64,000 nt of DNA from an uncultured Aquimarina sp. (GCA_947498815.1 CANMLU010000016.1:34675-98674), one strand, 5' to 3'. Positions 45,441-55,460 are shown, counted from the stretch's first letter. Notes: generated by a model from the letters alone, not told the origin. A program made the numbers and translations.

Positions 45441-47822
45441 ATGAATGCACTAAAAAAAGCCGGAGAAGCCGGAAATGCCTTTGCGAAACGTTGGGCCAAC
45501 TTCGTGATAAGATTCAAATGGCCCGTTTTGATCATCACCTTAGCGCTAGCTTTTGGGCTAGCATCTCAAGGAAAAATGGAATTTGATGGGGATTATCATG
45601 TCTTCTTCAGTAAGAGTAATCCAGAACTAGAAGCTTTTGATGCTTTACAAGAAAAGTACACCAAAGATGATAATATCGTTATCGTATTAGCACCAAAAAA
45701 TGGAAATGTATTTACTCGAGACAATCTTGTTGCTATCGAAGAACTTACTGCCGAAGCATGGAATACTCCCTACTCCTCTAGAGTAGATGCTGTTACTAAT
45801 TTTCAGCATACTCGAGCCGAAGGAGATGACTTATATGTAGATGATTTGTCGTATGAATCAGCTAATAAAAGTGAATCTGAGATTAAAGAGATTCGTGAAA
45901 AGGCCTTAAAAGAACCATTGTTGGTGCATCGTATCATTAATAAGAAAGGAAGTGTAACTGCTATCAATGTAACAATTCGTTTGCCTGGTAAAAATATCGG
46001 TGAAATCCCGGATGAAGTAACCCCATTTATACGAGACATGGTAGACAACTTTCAAACAAAACATCCTCAATTTGATATATATACTACGGGTTTAGTACCG
46101 CTCAATACCGCCTTTTTTGAATCTTCAGAAAAAGACTTAGGTCTTATAGGTATCATGCTAATTATTGTAATTTTTGTAACGCTATTGCTTACCCGAAATA
46201 TATTTGCCACCCTTTCCACTCTCTTTGTGGTTCTATTCTCCATTGTTAGTGCAGTCGGATTTGTGGGTATTACAGGTATTAAACTTACCCCACCATCATC
46301 AGTATTTCCAACAATGATTCTCACATTAGCAGTGGCAGATAGTATCCATATCTTAATTACTATGCTTCAAAAGGTTCGTAAAGATGGTATGACAAAAAAT
46401 GAGGCTCTTATAGAAAGTATGCGACTCAATTTTATGCCCGTATTCATTACAAGCATAACAACAGTCATAGGGTTTTTAACCATGAATTTTGGTGATGTAC
46501 CTCCTTTTTGGCATCTGGGTAATATTACGGCTTTTGGTATGACTATGGCTTTTTTATACTCTACTACCACCCTACCAGCCCTGATGGCTATCTTTCCGAT
46601 CCGGAAAAAGAAAAAAGTCGCTTTCAAGGAGGAAAAAATTGGTGCCTATACCAAACTTGGCCTTTTTGTATCCAAACAACCTGCTCGATTAGCCCTAATA
46701 TCAATAGTCATTATAGGTGGATTAACGTATTTGGCGACTCAAAATATTTTTAATGATGAGTTTGTTGAATATTTTGATGAATCGGTTAAGTTTAGAAAGG
46801 ACAGTGACTTTGTCAACGATAATCTGACCGGGTTTTACAATGTAGAGTTTTCTATAGGTAGTGGAGAAAGTGGCGGAATTAATAATCCAGAATATTTGCA
46901 AAAACTTAATCAATTTGAAAACTGGTTAAACGAACAACCAGAAGTCGTTCATGTAAATGCTTTTAGTGAAGTTGCAAGACGTGTAAATCGATCTATGCAT
47001 GGTGATGATCAGTCTTATTACAAAGTGCCTACTAATCGAGAAGAAGCAGCACAATATTTATTGCTTTATGAGCTATCGTTACCTTTTGGTTTGGATCTAA
47101 ACAATCAAATTAATGTAGATAAATCGGAAACGAGAGTTACCACCACCATCCAAAATATTGGAAGTGTAGAGATGGTAGCTTTTACCGAACGTGCAGAACA
47201 GTGGCTTAGGGACAATACCCCAGAATCCATGCATGCTTTGGGTGTGAGTCCAACACTAATGTTTTCTAAATTAGGTTTCAGACAAGCAGATAGTATGCTT
47301 ACCGGAAATATAATTGCTTTGATATTGATTTCTTTGGTGCTCATGTTGGCATTGAGAAATTTCAAGCTTGGCTTGCTTAGCATCATTCCAAATGTTGCTC
47401 CTGTATTGGTAGGTTTTGGAATTTGGGCACTATATAAAGGAACCATCAACGTGGGAATGGTAATCGTATTTGGTATGACATTGGGGATTATTGTAGACGA
47501 TACCGTTCATTTTATGAGTAAGTTTCTTAGAGCACGTCGCGAATTAGGATACGATGCAAGAGGAGCCGTAATCTATGCTTTTGAAACCGTAGGACGTGCA
47601 CTGGTAACTACAACCATTGTTCTACTTGCTGGGTTTGCAGTTTTATCTACCTCTTCTTTTGCCTTAAATAGTTATATGGCAAGAATTACGGTAATCATCA
47701 TCCTGGCAGCATTGATTATTGATTTCATTTTGCTCCCTTCATTATTGATTTTGATAAACAGAAAAAGTGAATCAACGGCACCTGTAAAAGAATTAAAGCC
47801 ACAAATACAACTAGACAAATAA
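45441..47822 (+). CDS. RND superfamily MMPL-type exporter
   Basis: 793 residues, about 12 membrane helices arranged as two homologous halves, each with a large periplasmic loop. The helix-4 and helix-10 proton-relay aspartates are visible in LAVADSIHILITML and GIIVDDTVHFMSKF. It resembles the hydrophobe/lipid exporters of the MMPL/HpnN type rather than multidrug AcrB, which is longer. A LolA-like periplasmic protein and an outer-membrane protein follow, so it probably moves a lipid or hydrophobic compound to the outer membrane. Confidence 0.9.
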   Translation: MNALKKAGEAGNAFAKRWANFVIRFKWPVLIITLALAFGLASQGKMEFDGDYHVFFSKSNPELEAFDALQEKYTKDDNIVIVLAPKNGNVFTRDNLVAIEELTAEAWNTPYSSRVDAVTNFQHTRAEGDDLYVDDLSYESANKSESEIKEIREKALKEPLLVHRIINKKGSVTAINVTIRLPGKNIGEIPDEVTPFIRDMVDNFQTKHPQFDIYTTGLVPLNTAFFESSEKDLGLIGIMLIIVIFVTLLLTRNIFATLSTLFVVLFSIVSAVGFVGITGIKLTPPSSVFPTMILTLAVADSIHILITMLQKVRKDGMTKNEALIESMRLNFMPVFITSITTVIGFLTMNFGDVPPFWHLGNITAFGMTMAFLYSTTTLPALMAIFPIRKKKKVAFKEEKIGAYTKLGLFVSKQPARLALISIVIIGGLTYLATQNIFNDEFVEYFDESVKFRKDSDFVNDNLTGFYNVEFSIGSGESGGINNPEYLQKLNQFENWLNEQPEVVHVNAFSEVARRVNRSMHGDDQSYYKVPTNREEAAQYLLLYELSLPFGLDLNNQINVDKSETRVTTTIQNIGSVEMVAFTERAEQWLRDNTPESMHALGVSPTLMFSKLGFRQADSMLTGNIIALILISLVLMLALRNFKLGLLSIIPNVAPVLVGFGIWALYKGTINVGMVIVFGMTLGIIVDDTVHFMSKFLRARRELGYDARGAVIYAFETVGRALVTTTIVLLAGFAVLSTSSFALNSYMARITVIIILAALIIDFILLPSLLILINRKSESTAPVKELKPQIQLDK

Positions 47823-47838
47823 ATTAAAAAGAGTATAG

Positions 47839-47896
47839 GTAACAGTGGGGTTCGAGTCGATTGGCCCGAGACGAATCACACGAATCTCGCTGTTAC
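47839..47896 (+). other. Long imperfect hairpin between the MMPL and LolA-like genes
   Basis: GTAACAGTGGGGTTCG and CGAATCTCGCTGTTAC can pair over 16 positions with only G-U-type exceptions, around a 26-base loop. Placed 17 bases after the MMPL stop with no T-run, it could be an RNA-processing or stability element that sets unequal expression of the two genes. Confidence 0.6.
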
Positions 47897-47942
47897 TAAA
47901 TACAAATTCAAACACATTATTACTAACAAAAAACACTTAAAA

Positions 47943-48716
47943 ATGAAAAAGTTAATCTTTGCTATTGTAGCAATATTCGGAGTTACAGCAATATCGGCAC
48001 AAAGTGCCGAAGAACGTGGTCTGCAAATTGCCAAAGCTGCAGAAAAAGCAGATGAAGGGTTTATAAGCTCTATTGTAGATCTAAAAATGACATTGAAGAA
48101 CAAAAATGGCCAAACTAGCGAGCGCTTATTGGTTACTCGAACCCTGGAGCTTACTGAAGATGGAGACAAGTCTCTTATTGTTTTTAATAGCCCAAAAGAT
48201 GTGAAAGGAACCTCAACCCTAACTTTTACTCATAAAGTTGGATCAGATGATCAATGGTTGTTCTTACCTTCTATAAAAAGAGTTAAAAGAATTTCGTCCA
48301 ACAACAAATCAGGGCCATTTGTAGGTAGTGAGTTTGCATATGAAGATCTTTCTTCACAAGAAGTTGAAAAATATTCCTATAAATTTCTTGAAGAAAAAGG
48401 AAGTTTATTAGTCGTAGAACAAGATCCAGTTGATCCAAAATCAGGATATACAAGACGTGTGGTTACCTACAACAAAAGCAAAGGGTATAGACTTGAAAAA
48501 ATTGAATTTTATGATCGTAAAAATGCCCTTCTCAAGACACTTACATACAGTGATTACAAACTATATAAAGAAAAATTTTGGAGAGCACTCACCTTCAATA
48601 TGGTGAATCATCAAAGCAATAAGGAAACTTTACTAAAATTTAGTGATTATAACTTCGAAGCCAATCTTGCAGAAGAGGATTTCACCCAAGTGGCACTTCA
48701 GAGAGCTGGACAATAA
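47943..48716 (+). CDS. LolA-like outer-membrane lipoprotein-sorting protein
   Basis: 257 residues with a signal peptide (about 1-19, AISAQ). The mature half-barrel pattern (VDLKMTLKNKNGQ, then DQWLFLPSIKRVKRISSNNKSGPFVGSEFAYEDL) marks the LolA/LolB-like group that often accompanies MMPL exporters. It would carry a hydrophobic cargo across the periplasm. It follows the MMPL gene and precedes a small membrane protein. Confidence 0.88.
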   Translation: MKKLIFAIVAIFGVTAISAQSAEERGLQIAKAAEKADEGFISSIVDLKMTLKNKNGQTSERLLVTRTLELTEDGDKSLIVFNSPKDVKGTSTLTFTHKVGSDDQWLFLPSIKRVKRISSNNKSGPFVGSEFAYEDLSSQEVEKYSYKFLEEKGSLLVVEQDPVDPKSGYTRRVVTYNKSKGYRLEKIEFYDRKNALLKTLTYSDYKLYKEKFWRALTFNMVNHQSNKETLLKFSDYNFEANLAEEDFTQVALQRAGQ

Positions 48717-48728
48717 ATCATAAACCAT

Positions 48729-49112
48729 ATGAGATACACAAGGTTAAGTCTATTATACCCCATAACAATTCTTTTGGTTAGTGGATTGTTACTATTACTT
48801 AGGCCAGACCTTGTGTTTTTTCTTTTACAAAGTAACGTAAAATACCCTTCCGAAATGGGAAATCTATTAGGGATGATGTTTTGGGGATTAGGGTTTTTGA
48901 TTGTCCTAGTTTTTAAATTTCAAGTTGAAAAAATATACACTTGGACTATTGCGATAAGAACATTTTTTAGCCTCTCTTCGATTGTGTTATATCTTATATA
49001 TCGAAATCCATTTTTTATTGCACTACTAGTCATAATTCTTATCGGAATATTAATTACAATCCTTGGTCTATTCTTGGACCAACGTATTAAAAAAATTAGT
49101 AATGAAAACTAA
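48729..49112 (+). CDS. Small integral membrane protein
   Basis: 127 residues with four predicted membrane helices and no recognised family. It starts 12 bases after the LolA-like gene and overlaps the next gene by 11 bases, so it is part of the export operon. It could be an accessory subunit of the MMPL exporter. Confidence 0.75.
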   Translation: MRYTRLSLLYPITILLVSGLLLLLRPDLVFFLLQSNVKYPSEMGNLLGMMFWGLGFLIVLVFKFQVEKIYTWTIAIRTFFSLSSIVLYLIYRNPFFIALLVIILIGILITILGLFLDQRIKKISNEN

Positions 49113-50310
49113 ACACCTCCTTGTTCTAATTGTACTACTGTTTGAATGGAACAGCATGTATTCTCAGGATAAAGAAGACAACAAAGTGGTCCATGATTTT
49201 GAAATGGAGTTAGAAAGCGAATATCGGTACTTTTATGACGATGCTCTTTTTGAAGATCAGAAAGATCATTTTCCTTCATTGGCAATTCGTCCAGAATATA
49301 ATATCAATTGGAACAAAGGATATGAAAGTATTAATTTTAAAGGTTTTTTTCGCCTTGATGTTGATGATGAACGTACACACTGGGATATTCGGGAGCTATA
49401 TTATCAAAAAGCCAAAAACAATTGGGAACTAAGTCTTGGACTAAAAAAAGTATATTGGGGTGTTACCGAAAGTAATCACCTTGTAGACATTATTAATCAA
49501 ACCGATGCCGTGGAGACTTTTGATGGCGAAGAAAAACTAGGTCAACCCATGGCTCAATTTACCTGGATTACAGATAAATTTGGAACTTTTGATTTCTTTT
49601 ACCTCCCTTACCATCGAAAGCGAACCTTTGCCGGAGAAAAAGGAAGATTACGATTTCCCGTAGTTATAAACAAAGATGATTTGACTTACGAAAGTAGTGC
49701 CCAAGAGTGGAGACAAGATCTTGCTTTTCGATGGAAACATTATTTTGATATTTTGGATATTGGTGTATCTCATTTTTATGGAACTGGTCGTGAACCACTT
49801 TTTACTTTTGATGAAACAGGAAACATCAATGCGTTTTATCCTGTAATAAATCAAACCGGACTTGAGTTACAGATTACGCACAATGCTTTTCTATGGAAAC
49901 TAGAGTCCATATATCGCCATGCTAAAGCTCAGGATTTTTTCGCTTTGGTGGCTGGATTAGAATACACTTTTTCGAATATAGACGGCAACGGATTAGATAT
50001 AGGTATATTAGGAGAATATTTATATGACGAACGAGATGAACTGGCGCTAAATGCTCTACAAAACGATGTGTTTTTTGGAAGCCGCATTGCTTTTAACGAT
50101 ACACAAGATACCTCAATTCTTATCGGAGGTATTACAGATCTAGAATCAAACAGTACAATTTTTAGCCTAGAAGCTTCACGAAGATTTGGCAGTAGTTGGA
50201 CAGCAGAAATTGAGGCTAGAATCTTCAATGAAATTGATAAAAACGAACCGATCCTATCTAATTTTAGAGAAGATAGTTTTTTAAGAATTTCTATTTCAAA
50301 ATATTTTTAA
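49102..50310 (+). CDS. Outer-membrane beta-barrel protein, DUF1302/porin-like
   Basis: 402 residues from the ATG at 49102 (MKTKHLLVLIVLLFEWNSMYSQ, a signal peptide); the open frame extends to 49063 but would add a poor N-terminus. The mature protein alternates short strands and turns (GLKKVYWGVTESNHLVDIINQTDAV, FDFFYLPYHRKRTF) and ends in RISISKYF, an aromatic barrel terminus. MMPL plus LolA-like plus DUF1302-type outer-membrane proteins are a recurrent trio, and this would be the outer-membrane part. Confidence 0.82.
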   Translation: MKTKHLLVLIVLLFEWNSMYSQDKEDNKVVHDFEMELESEYRYFYDDALFEDQKDHFPSLAIRPEYNINWNKGYESINFKGFFRLDVDDERTHWDIRELYYQKAKNNWELSLGLKKVYWGVTESNHLVDIINQTDAVETFDGEEKLGQPMAQFTWITDKFGTFDFFYLPYHRKRTFAGEKGRLRFPVVINKDDLTYESSAQEWRQDLAFRWKHYFDILDIGVSHFYGTGREPLFTFDETGNINAFYPVINQTGLELQITHNAFLWKLESIYRHAKAQDFFALVAGLEYTFSNIDGNGLDIGILGEYLYDERDELALNALQNDVFFGSRIAFNDTQDTSILIGGITDLESNSTIFSLEASRRFGSSWTAEIEARIFNEIDKNEPILSNFREDSFLRISISKYF

Positions 50311-50350
50311 ATAGGTCAACGTCAAACAAAAAAGAACCAATTGCATGCTG

Positions 50351-51760
50351 CTATAAGCTCTCTGGATTTACCGCCAAGCTATTAAAAAGTTTGGCTTTTG
50401 CTTTGAAAAACTTGTTCTGGACTTCGATCTCTTTAAGTTTTGCATCGATTAAACTGCGCTCTCGTGAGTTAATCAGAAATAGAGAGCTTTCTCCGAAACT
50501 AAACTTTCGTTCTTCTGCAGTAAGTAAAGCTTGATAATCTTTTACGATATTTTCTATTAAGTCATTCTGATTAATAAAAGATTCTAATTCTACATAGATT
50601 GCCGTTACTTTATTTTTTATCTGCAACTGAGTCGTTTCGAATTCAAACTGGGCATCCTGTAGTTTATACTTTGCTAATTTAAGATCTCCTCGCTCTTTCC
50701 TTAGAAAAAGTGGAAAACGAAATGAAACGCCTGCTTTATATTCTGCTGTATTAAAAGATCTACCTACTTCTGGTGTTTCTGTCAAAAAATTATACTCCAA
50801 GTCTATCTTTGGCAACAGTTTATTTGCTTTCAGTTTCCTATCTACATCCAACCCTTCAATCTTAAAGTTTAATGATCTTAGTTTTGGATGATCTTCTATG
50901 GTAAAACTATTCAATGGTCGTCCCATAATTTCAAGTGTACTATCAATGTCTTCTTCAACTCGCTTATCAGGAATTACATTAGGTTGTAGCTCAACTGGGA
51001 TATTACCTTCTAACCATAAGAAGTTAGATAATTCTAATGACCGCTTCATCAATTTCACCTTTGCTTGCTCAAGGCTAAGTGCTCTATTTTGAAAAGCAAT
51101 CTTAGATTCTATAGTATCTATAGCGGCCTTATCACCTGCTAAAGCGCTTGTTTTAACCCCTTCAAAGCGTATTCTTGCATTATCCAGAAAATTGTCATAA
51201 ATCGTTTTTTCATTATACGCTTTTAGCCATTCAAAATAAGCCAAAGAAGCATCATACAGAATTTTGTTAATCAGAAGATCTCTATCTGCTTTTGTTTGCT
51301 CTCTAAATAACTTAGCCTTGCGTAAGGTCGCCATACGATCATTTATAAATAGTCCTTGCGCAACGGGAACCGAAACACCCGCATTAAAAAGTCCATCTTC
51401 GGGAACAAAATTCTGAGGATTCAAAAACTCTCCGTCGTTTTGTTCAAATCCTCCTTTAAATTCTATGCCATACCAGGTAGGAATTTTAAATGTGGCATTT
51501 AAAAGATCATAATACTCAGTTCCTTTAAATTTCTTTCTATCATAATCAACTTCAAGTTTTGGATCAAATCCACCACGAGCTTTCATGAGGTTTGCCTGTC
51601 CGATATCTATATTTAGCTCAGCTTGTTTTGTTATAGGATGATATTTTTTCACATACCCCAAATACTCTTTAAAATTAAAGACAATAGTATCGGCATCTTT
51701 TTCCTGAGAAAAAACGGGTATAGTCACAAGAAATAGGAGATAAAACAAGTAATTCTTCAT
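50351..51760 (-). CDS. TolC-family outer-membrane efflux protein
   Basis: 469 residues from the ATG at 51760, which gives a clean signal peptide (MKNYLFYLLFLVTIPVFSQ); the longer frame from 51823 would overlap the HlyD-type gene. The mature protein is mainly long helices with two homologous halves (ITKQAELNIDIGQANLMKARGGFDPKLEV, then HPKLRSLNFKIEGLDVDRK), the TolC pattern. It is the outer-membrane channel of the ABC/HlyD export system and the last gene of the operon. Confidence 0.9.
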   Translation of the reverse strand: MKNYLFYLLFLVTIPVFSQEKDADTIVFNFKEYLGYVKKYHPITKQAELNIDIGQANLMKARGGFDPKLEVDYDRKKFKGTEYYDLLNATFKIPTWYGIEFKGGFEQNDGEFLNPQNFVPEDGLFNAGVSVPVAQGLFINDRMATLRKAKLFREQTKADRDLLINKILYDASLAYFEWLKAYNEKTIYDNFLDNARIRFEGVKTSALAGDKAAIDTIESKIAFQNRALSLEQAKVKLMKRSLELSNFLWLEGNIPVELQPNVIPDKRVEEDIDSTLEIMGRPLNSFTIEDHPKLRSLNFKIEGLDVDRKLKANKLLPKIDLEYNFLTETPEVGRSFNTAEYKAGVSFRFPLFLRKERGDLKLAKYKLQDAQFEFETTQLQIKNKVTAIYVELESFINQNDLIENIVKDYQALLTAEERKFSFGESSLFLINSRERSLIDAKLKEIEVQNKFFKAKAKLFNSLAVNPESL

Positions 51761-51761
51761 G

Positions 51762-53111
51762 TTACTTCTTTTGTGATTGGGCAATTTTTGAATTGGGCTG
51801 ATAGTAATTGGGTGGAAAACCATTCAATTGTCTCCATAATTCAAACCAAATAGGTACATCTTCGAGCAATGCAATTGTTTTCGCTCCAGAGCCCACTTGT
51901 ATTTTTGGCCATTTGTGATCATCAGGATCGGGAGCAATTAGAATTCTATATTTCCCATTATCACTAATAAAGGTTTCTATAGCTACAACTGTACCGCCGT
52001 AGGTTCCGTACGAAATATTTGGCCAGCCACTAAAAACTATTGCAGGCCAACCGTCAAACTGAACACGTATTTTTTCTCCCAAATGGATCAATGGTAGGTC
52101 AATTGGTTTCACATAGGTTTCAACGGCCAAATCATACACTGATGGCATGATATTTACCAATTGATCTCCTTCCTTGAACGTTTCACCTACTCCAGAAAAT
52201 AATGCTTTATTAATAAAACCACTCTGTGGAGCTTTAATATAATACATCTCGTTACGCATTGAGTAGTTGGTAAATTCATTTTCTAGTTTTGTCACTTGTG
52301 CTTCAGCATCAAATTGAGAAGATTGTGCCGTAAATCTGTCACTTTGAGATTTTGAAATCTTATCTGTATACTCTGCTTGTACACGATTAATTTCAACCTT
52401 GGCGTTGATCACCTCATTTCTACTTGCCAATAATTTATTCTCTTGTGAGATCAATTTGGCTTGTGTTTCCTGAAATTTTAATCGCTTTTCTTCTACATCG
52501 GTTAGCGCTTTTAAACCTTCTTTCTCTAATTGAACGATACGATTATATTGGCGCTCGGCAATACTAATATTAGTCTTTGCAGCCTCCAAATCAATACTGT
52601 CACTTTGGACCTTTAGTTTTGATTGCAACAATTTATTTCTTGCTTGTTGTAGCTTTAGACCGCGTTCATTCTTCAAAGCTTGTGCTTGGTTTCCTAAAGC
52701 TTTTACTTTTCCTTCATACGAACTTACTGCCATTGATTTCGCTTTAATTTGCTGACCAGTACGCGCTACCAAATTAGGGTCGAAATATTCATTTTTTATT
52801 TCGGAAATAAATAGAATAGTATCTCCTTTTTTCACAAAATCACCCTCTTGAACGTACCATTTTTCTATCCTCCCGGGAATTGGAGATTGAATCGTTTGCG
52901 GGCGCTGATCTGGTTTCAATGTGGTCAAAAAACCGTCACCAGAAATATTCTGGGTCCATGGAAGAAACAAAATTACAACTGCTATAATTGCAAATGCCAT
53001 TAAAAAACGGTTGAAGTACTTATAATGCCTTTTATGAAAAACTTTTTGAATGGCTTTATAATTAGACAGATCGACTTTCTTATTTAAAGTATTATGAGAG
53101 ATGTTTAACAT
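51762..53111 (-). CDS. HlyD-family membrane-fusion protein
   Basis: 449 residues. One N-terminal membrane helix (about 38-55), a biotinyl-lipoyl-like half motif (about 75-100, IPGRIEKWYVQEGDFVKKGD), a long coiled coil (about 120-270), then the second lipoyl half and a beta domain (APQSGFINKALFSGVGETFKEGD). It bridges the inner-membrane ABC protein and the TolC channel. The gene is 1 base from the TolC start and 6 bases after the ABC gene. Confidence 0.92.
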   Translation of the reverse strand: MLNISHNTLNKKVDLSNYKAIQKVFHKRHYKYFNRFLMAFAIIAVVILFLPWTQNISGDGFLTTLKPDQRPQTIQSPIPGRIEKWYVQEGDFVKKGDTILFISEIKNEYFDPNLVARTGQQIKAKSMAVSSYEGKVKALGNQAQALKNERGLKLQQARNKLLQSKLKVQSDSIDLEAAKTNISIAERQYNRIVQLEKEGLKALTDVEEKRLKFQETQAKLISQENKLLASRNEVINAKVEINRVQAEYTDKISKSQSDRFTAQSSQFDAEAQVTKLENEFTNYSMRNEMYYIKAPQSGFINKALFSGVGETFKEGDQLVNIMPSVYDLAVETYVKPIDLPLIHLGEKIRVQFDGWPAIVFSGWPNISYGTYGGTVVAIETFISDNGKYRILIAPDPDDHKWPKIQVGSGAKTIALLEDVPIWFELWRQLNGFPPNYYQPNSKIAQSQKK

Positions 53112-53117
53112 AGGGCG

Positions 53118-54785
53118 TTATTTTTCACTTATGATCTTACCATTTTCAATATTAATAACTCTACCGCATCGTGCTGCCCACTTTTGGTTCTGGCTTACTA
53201 CTACAAGCGCCCATGGGTTTGAAGGGTGTGTAAGAAAATCCATAATACGGGTTACTTCTGCATCATCAAATTGATCTAATGGATCTTTTAAGATTAATAG
53301 TTTCGGTTTTCGAACAATGCTTCGCGCTAGAACTATCTTTTTGGATATCGTATATGACATTTGTTTTCCTTCGGGATAAAGTATTGTTTTTAATCCCTTG
53401 GGTTGCTCCTTTACAAACTGGGTTAACCCTGCTTTTTCAAGTGCCCAATACACGTCTTCAAAAGGTATAGAAGTATCACCAAAAGTTATATTTTCTAGTA
53501 TTGTACCTTCAAAAGGAGACTCCTCGGTTAATGACTGCCCCAAATGAGCTCGATAATAATTAAGATTAATACCACTTAACTCTACATTATTAATATAAAC
53601 ACTACCCCTATCCGGAGTTATTAATCCCGCTATTAGCCGTAGCAATGTAGATTTTCCTGAACCGTTTGAACCTTGTATCAAAATCGTACAACTTTCGGTA
53701 ATATGCATTGAAATATCATTCAGAATATTATTTTTCCCTTCGGGAACAGAATACGAAACCCGATCGAGTTCTATGGTAAATCCTTCATCATTTTTAAACG
53801 GTTTCTCTCCTTCTTGGGGTTCAAGATCTTTATCTACTACCTGTCCGAGTTTTTCTAAGGATGTGAGCACATCATAAACAGACTCAAGTCCTGTAATCAA
53901 TTTCTCTACAGAACCAATTACCAATAAAATAATGATCTCTGCAGCAACAAATTGTCCAATATTCATTTCTTGATTAAGAACAAGAATTCCTCCAATTAAC
54001 AAAAGACCAGCAGTAACGAGAACTTTAAAACCTATCATTTGAATAAACTGAAGTACCAATACCTTAAAATGGCTTTCTCGAGCAGACAAGTATTCGGTAA
54101 CCAAAACATCATTTTTATGAAGTGCAAGATTGGTTTTACCCGAAAGTTTAAAACTTACAATTGATCTGGCTATTTCTTGTATCCAGTGGGCTACTTTATA
54201 TTTACTTTTTGACTCTTTTAAACTGGTTTCGAGACCTCTTTTTGCCGTATACTTAAAAACTACATACGCCAATAGCAGCAATAATATTCCATAGATAATA
54301 AAAAAAGGATGATAGAACGATAATAACATCAATCCGAATACAATCTGTAATAAAGCCGCAGGAAAATCAACCAAAATCTTTGCCAGACCCTTTTGAGCCG
54401 TAAGTGTATCAAAAAAGCGATTTGCAAGTTCTGGTGGGTAGAAATTGCGAAGTTCGCTCATTTTAATCTTAGGGAATCGATATGAAAACTCAAATGATGC
54501 TCGAGTGAATATCTTTTGTTGAACATTTTCTATAATCCGAATTTGCATTAGCTGTAACACGCCAACAAATGCCACTCCTGCGGTAACAAGGATCACAAGT
54601 ATAATCCAAGAAGTACTGATTTGAGCTCCCTGAACCAAATTAATTATCGCTTGTATGCCTAAGGGAAGCGAGAGATTTACCAACCCCGCGAATATAGCAT
54701 AGTAAAATGTTTGAGAAATATCTTTCTTATCGAGCTTTAAAAGCCCAACTAGCCTTTGCCAGGCAGTAAGAACATTTTTGGGCAT
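53118..54785 (-). CDS. ABC-type export protein with degenerate ATPase motifs
   Basis: 555 residues: a six-helix ABC exporter membrane domain (about 25-310) fused to a nucleotide-binding domain (about 335-555). No N-terminal C39 peptidase domain is present. Walker A is intact (GSNGSGKST, 372-380), as is the Q-loop Q417. The signature LSGGQ is replaced by YTISK (478-482). The Walker B segment reads LLILKDP, so the usual Asp-Glu is Lys500-Asp501, and the H-loop histidine appears as Gln532. ATP binding is likely, but normal hydrolysis is doubtful. It lies in a TetR, ABC, HlyD, TolC operon. Confidence 0.88.
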   Translation of the reverse strand: MPKNVLTAWQRLVGLLKLDKKDISQTFYYAIFAGLVNLSLPLGIQAIINLVQGAQISTSWIILVILVTAGVAFVGVLQLMQIRIIENVQQKIFTRASFEFSYRFPKIKMSELRNFYPPELANRFFDTLTAQKGLAKILVDFPAALLQIVFGLMLLSFYHPFFIIYGILLLLLAYVVFKYTAKRGLETSLKESKSKYKVAHWIQEIARSIVSFKLSGKTNLALHKNDVLVTEYLSARESHFKVLVLQFIQMIGFKVLVTAGLLLIGGILVLNQEMNIGQFVAAEIIILLVIGSVEKLITGLESVYDVLTSLEKLGQVVDKDLEPQEGEKPFKNDEGFTIELDRVSYSVPEGKNNILNDISMHITESCTILIQGSNGSGKSTLLRLIAGLITPDRGSVYINNVELSGINLNYYRAHLGQSLTEESPFEGTILENITFGDTSIPFEDVYWALEKAGLTQFVKEQPKGLKTILYPEGKQMSYTISKKIVLARSIVRKPKLLILKDPLDQFDDAEVTRIMDFLTHPSNPWALVVVSQNQKWAARCGRVINIENGKIISEK

Positions 54786-54788
54786 ATC

Positions 54789-55460
54789 TTATCTTATTGA
54801 ATTAAAGACTAAATCTGTAAAATATTTTGTTGGTGTGATTTTTTGATTACAATCTGTTAAAGATTGAAAATGTTCCTTAAGAAAATGTTGATGTAACGCA
54901 CCCTCTATTACTGTACTTGACAAGCTAGATGGATACGGATATATGTTATTGAACTCTACGATCATATCCTTGATCCTTGTCACTAAGCGTTTATAAATAG
55001 AAAAATAACCTTCTTTATTTTCCTCGTCTACTTCTTTAGTCAGATATGATTTTGAGTATTCATTAATAACAATTTTGTTGAGAAGAATCTCATTTATATG
55101 AGAAAAAGAAGAATCTTCTTTAACTGATCTCGTGATGATCTCAATGGCCTTTTTAAGCTTCTCTTCTGTATTTGATATACTATTGGTTGCAAACACCAAT
55201 TGATACTCCAACCATCCCCAGTACCAAGATGTTAAGTACAACAAAAGCATGTGCTTGTTTTCAAAATATCGATAAATTGAACTTTCATTAGAACCTATTT
55301 TTTCTCCTAGTTTTTTGAATGTAAAGCTCTCAAATCCCATTTCATGGATCATTACTATACTACTTTCAATAATCCTCTTACCCAATGCCGATGATTCTGG
55401 GTCTTTGATATATATCTTATCGTTAATCCTTACTTTTAAATCTTGCAGTAAATATTTCAT
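54789..55460 (-). CDS. TetR/AcrR-family regulator of the ABC export operon
   Basis: 223 residues. The HTH reads GFESFTFKKLGEKIGSNESSIYRYFENKHML (about 39-69), clearly TetR. The N-terminal 25 residues before the HTH are longer than usual. It is the first gene of the export operon and lies 3 bases before the ABC gene, so it probably represses its own operon. Confidence 0.9.
   Translation of the reverse strand: MKYLLQDLKVRINDKIYIKDPESSALGKRIIESSIVMIHEMGFESFTFKKLGEKIGSNESSIYRYFENKHMLLLYLTSWYWGWLEYQLVFATNSISNTEEKLKKAIEIITRSVKEDSSFSHINEILLNKIVINEYSKSYLTKEVDEENKEGYFSIYKRLVTRIKDMIVEFNNIYPYPSSLSSTVIEGALHQHFLKEHFQSLTDCNQKITPTKYFTDLVFNSIR

Noticed and set aside
47846-47870. tRNA-like GGTTCGAGTC stretch
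   Set aside because: It resembles a T-arm, but no acceptor stem, anticodon arm or CCA-type end can be built around it; the sequence fits a simple long hairpin.
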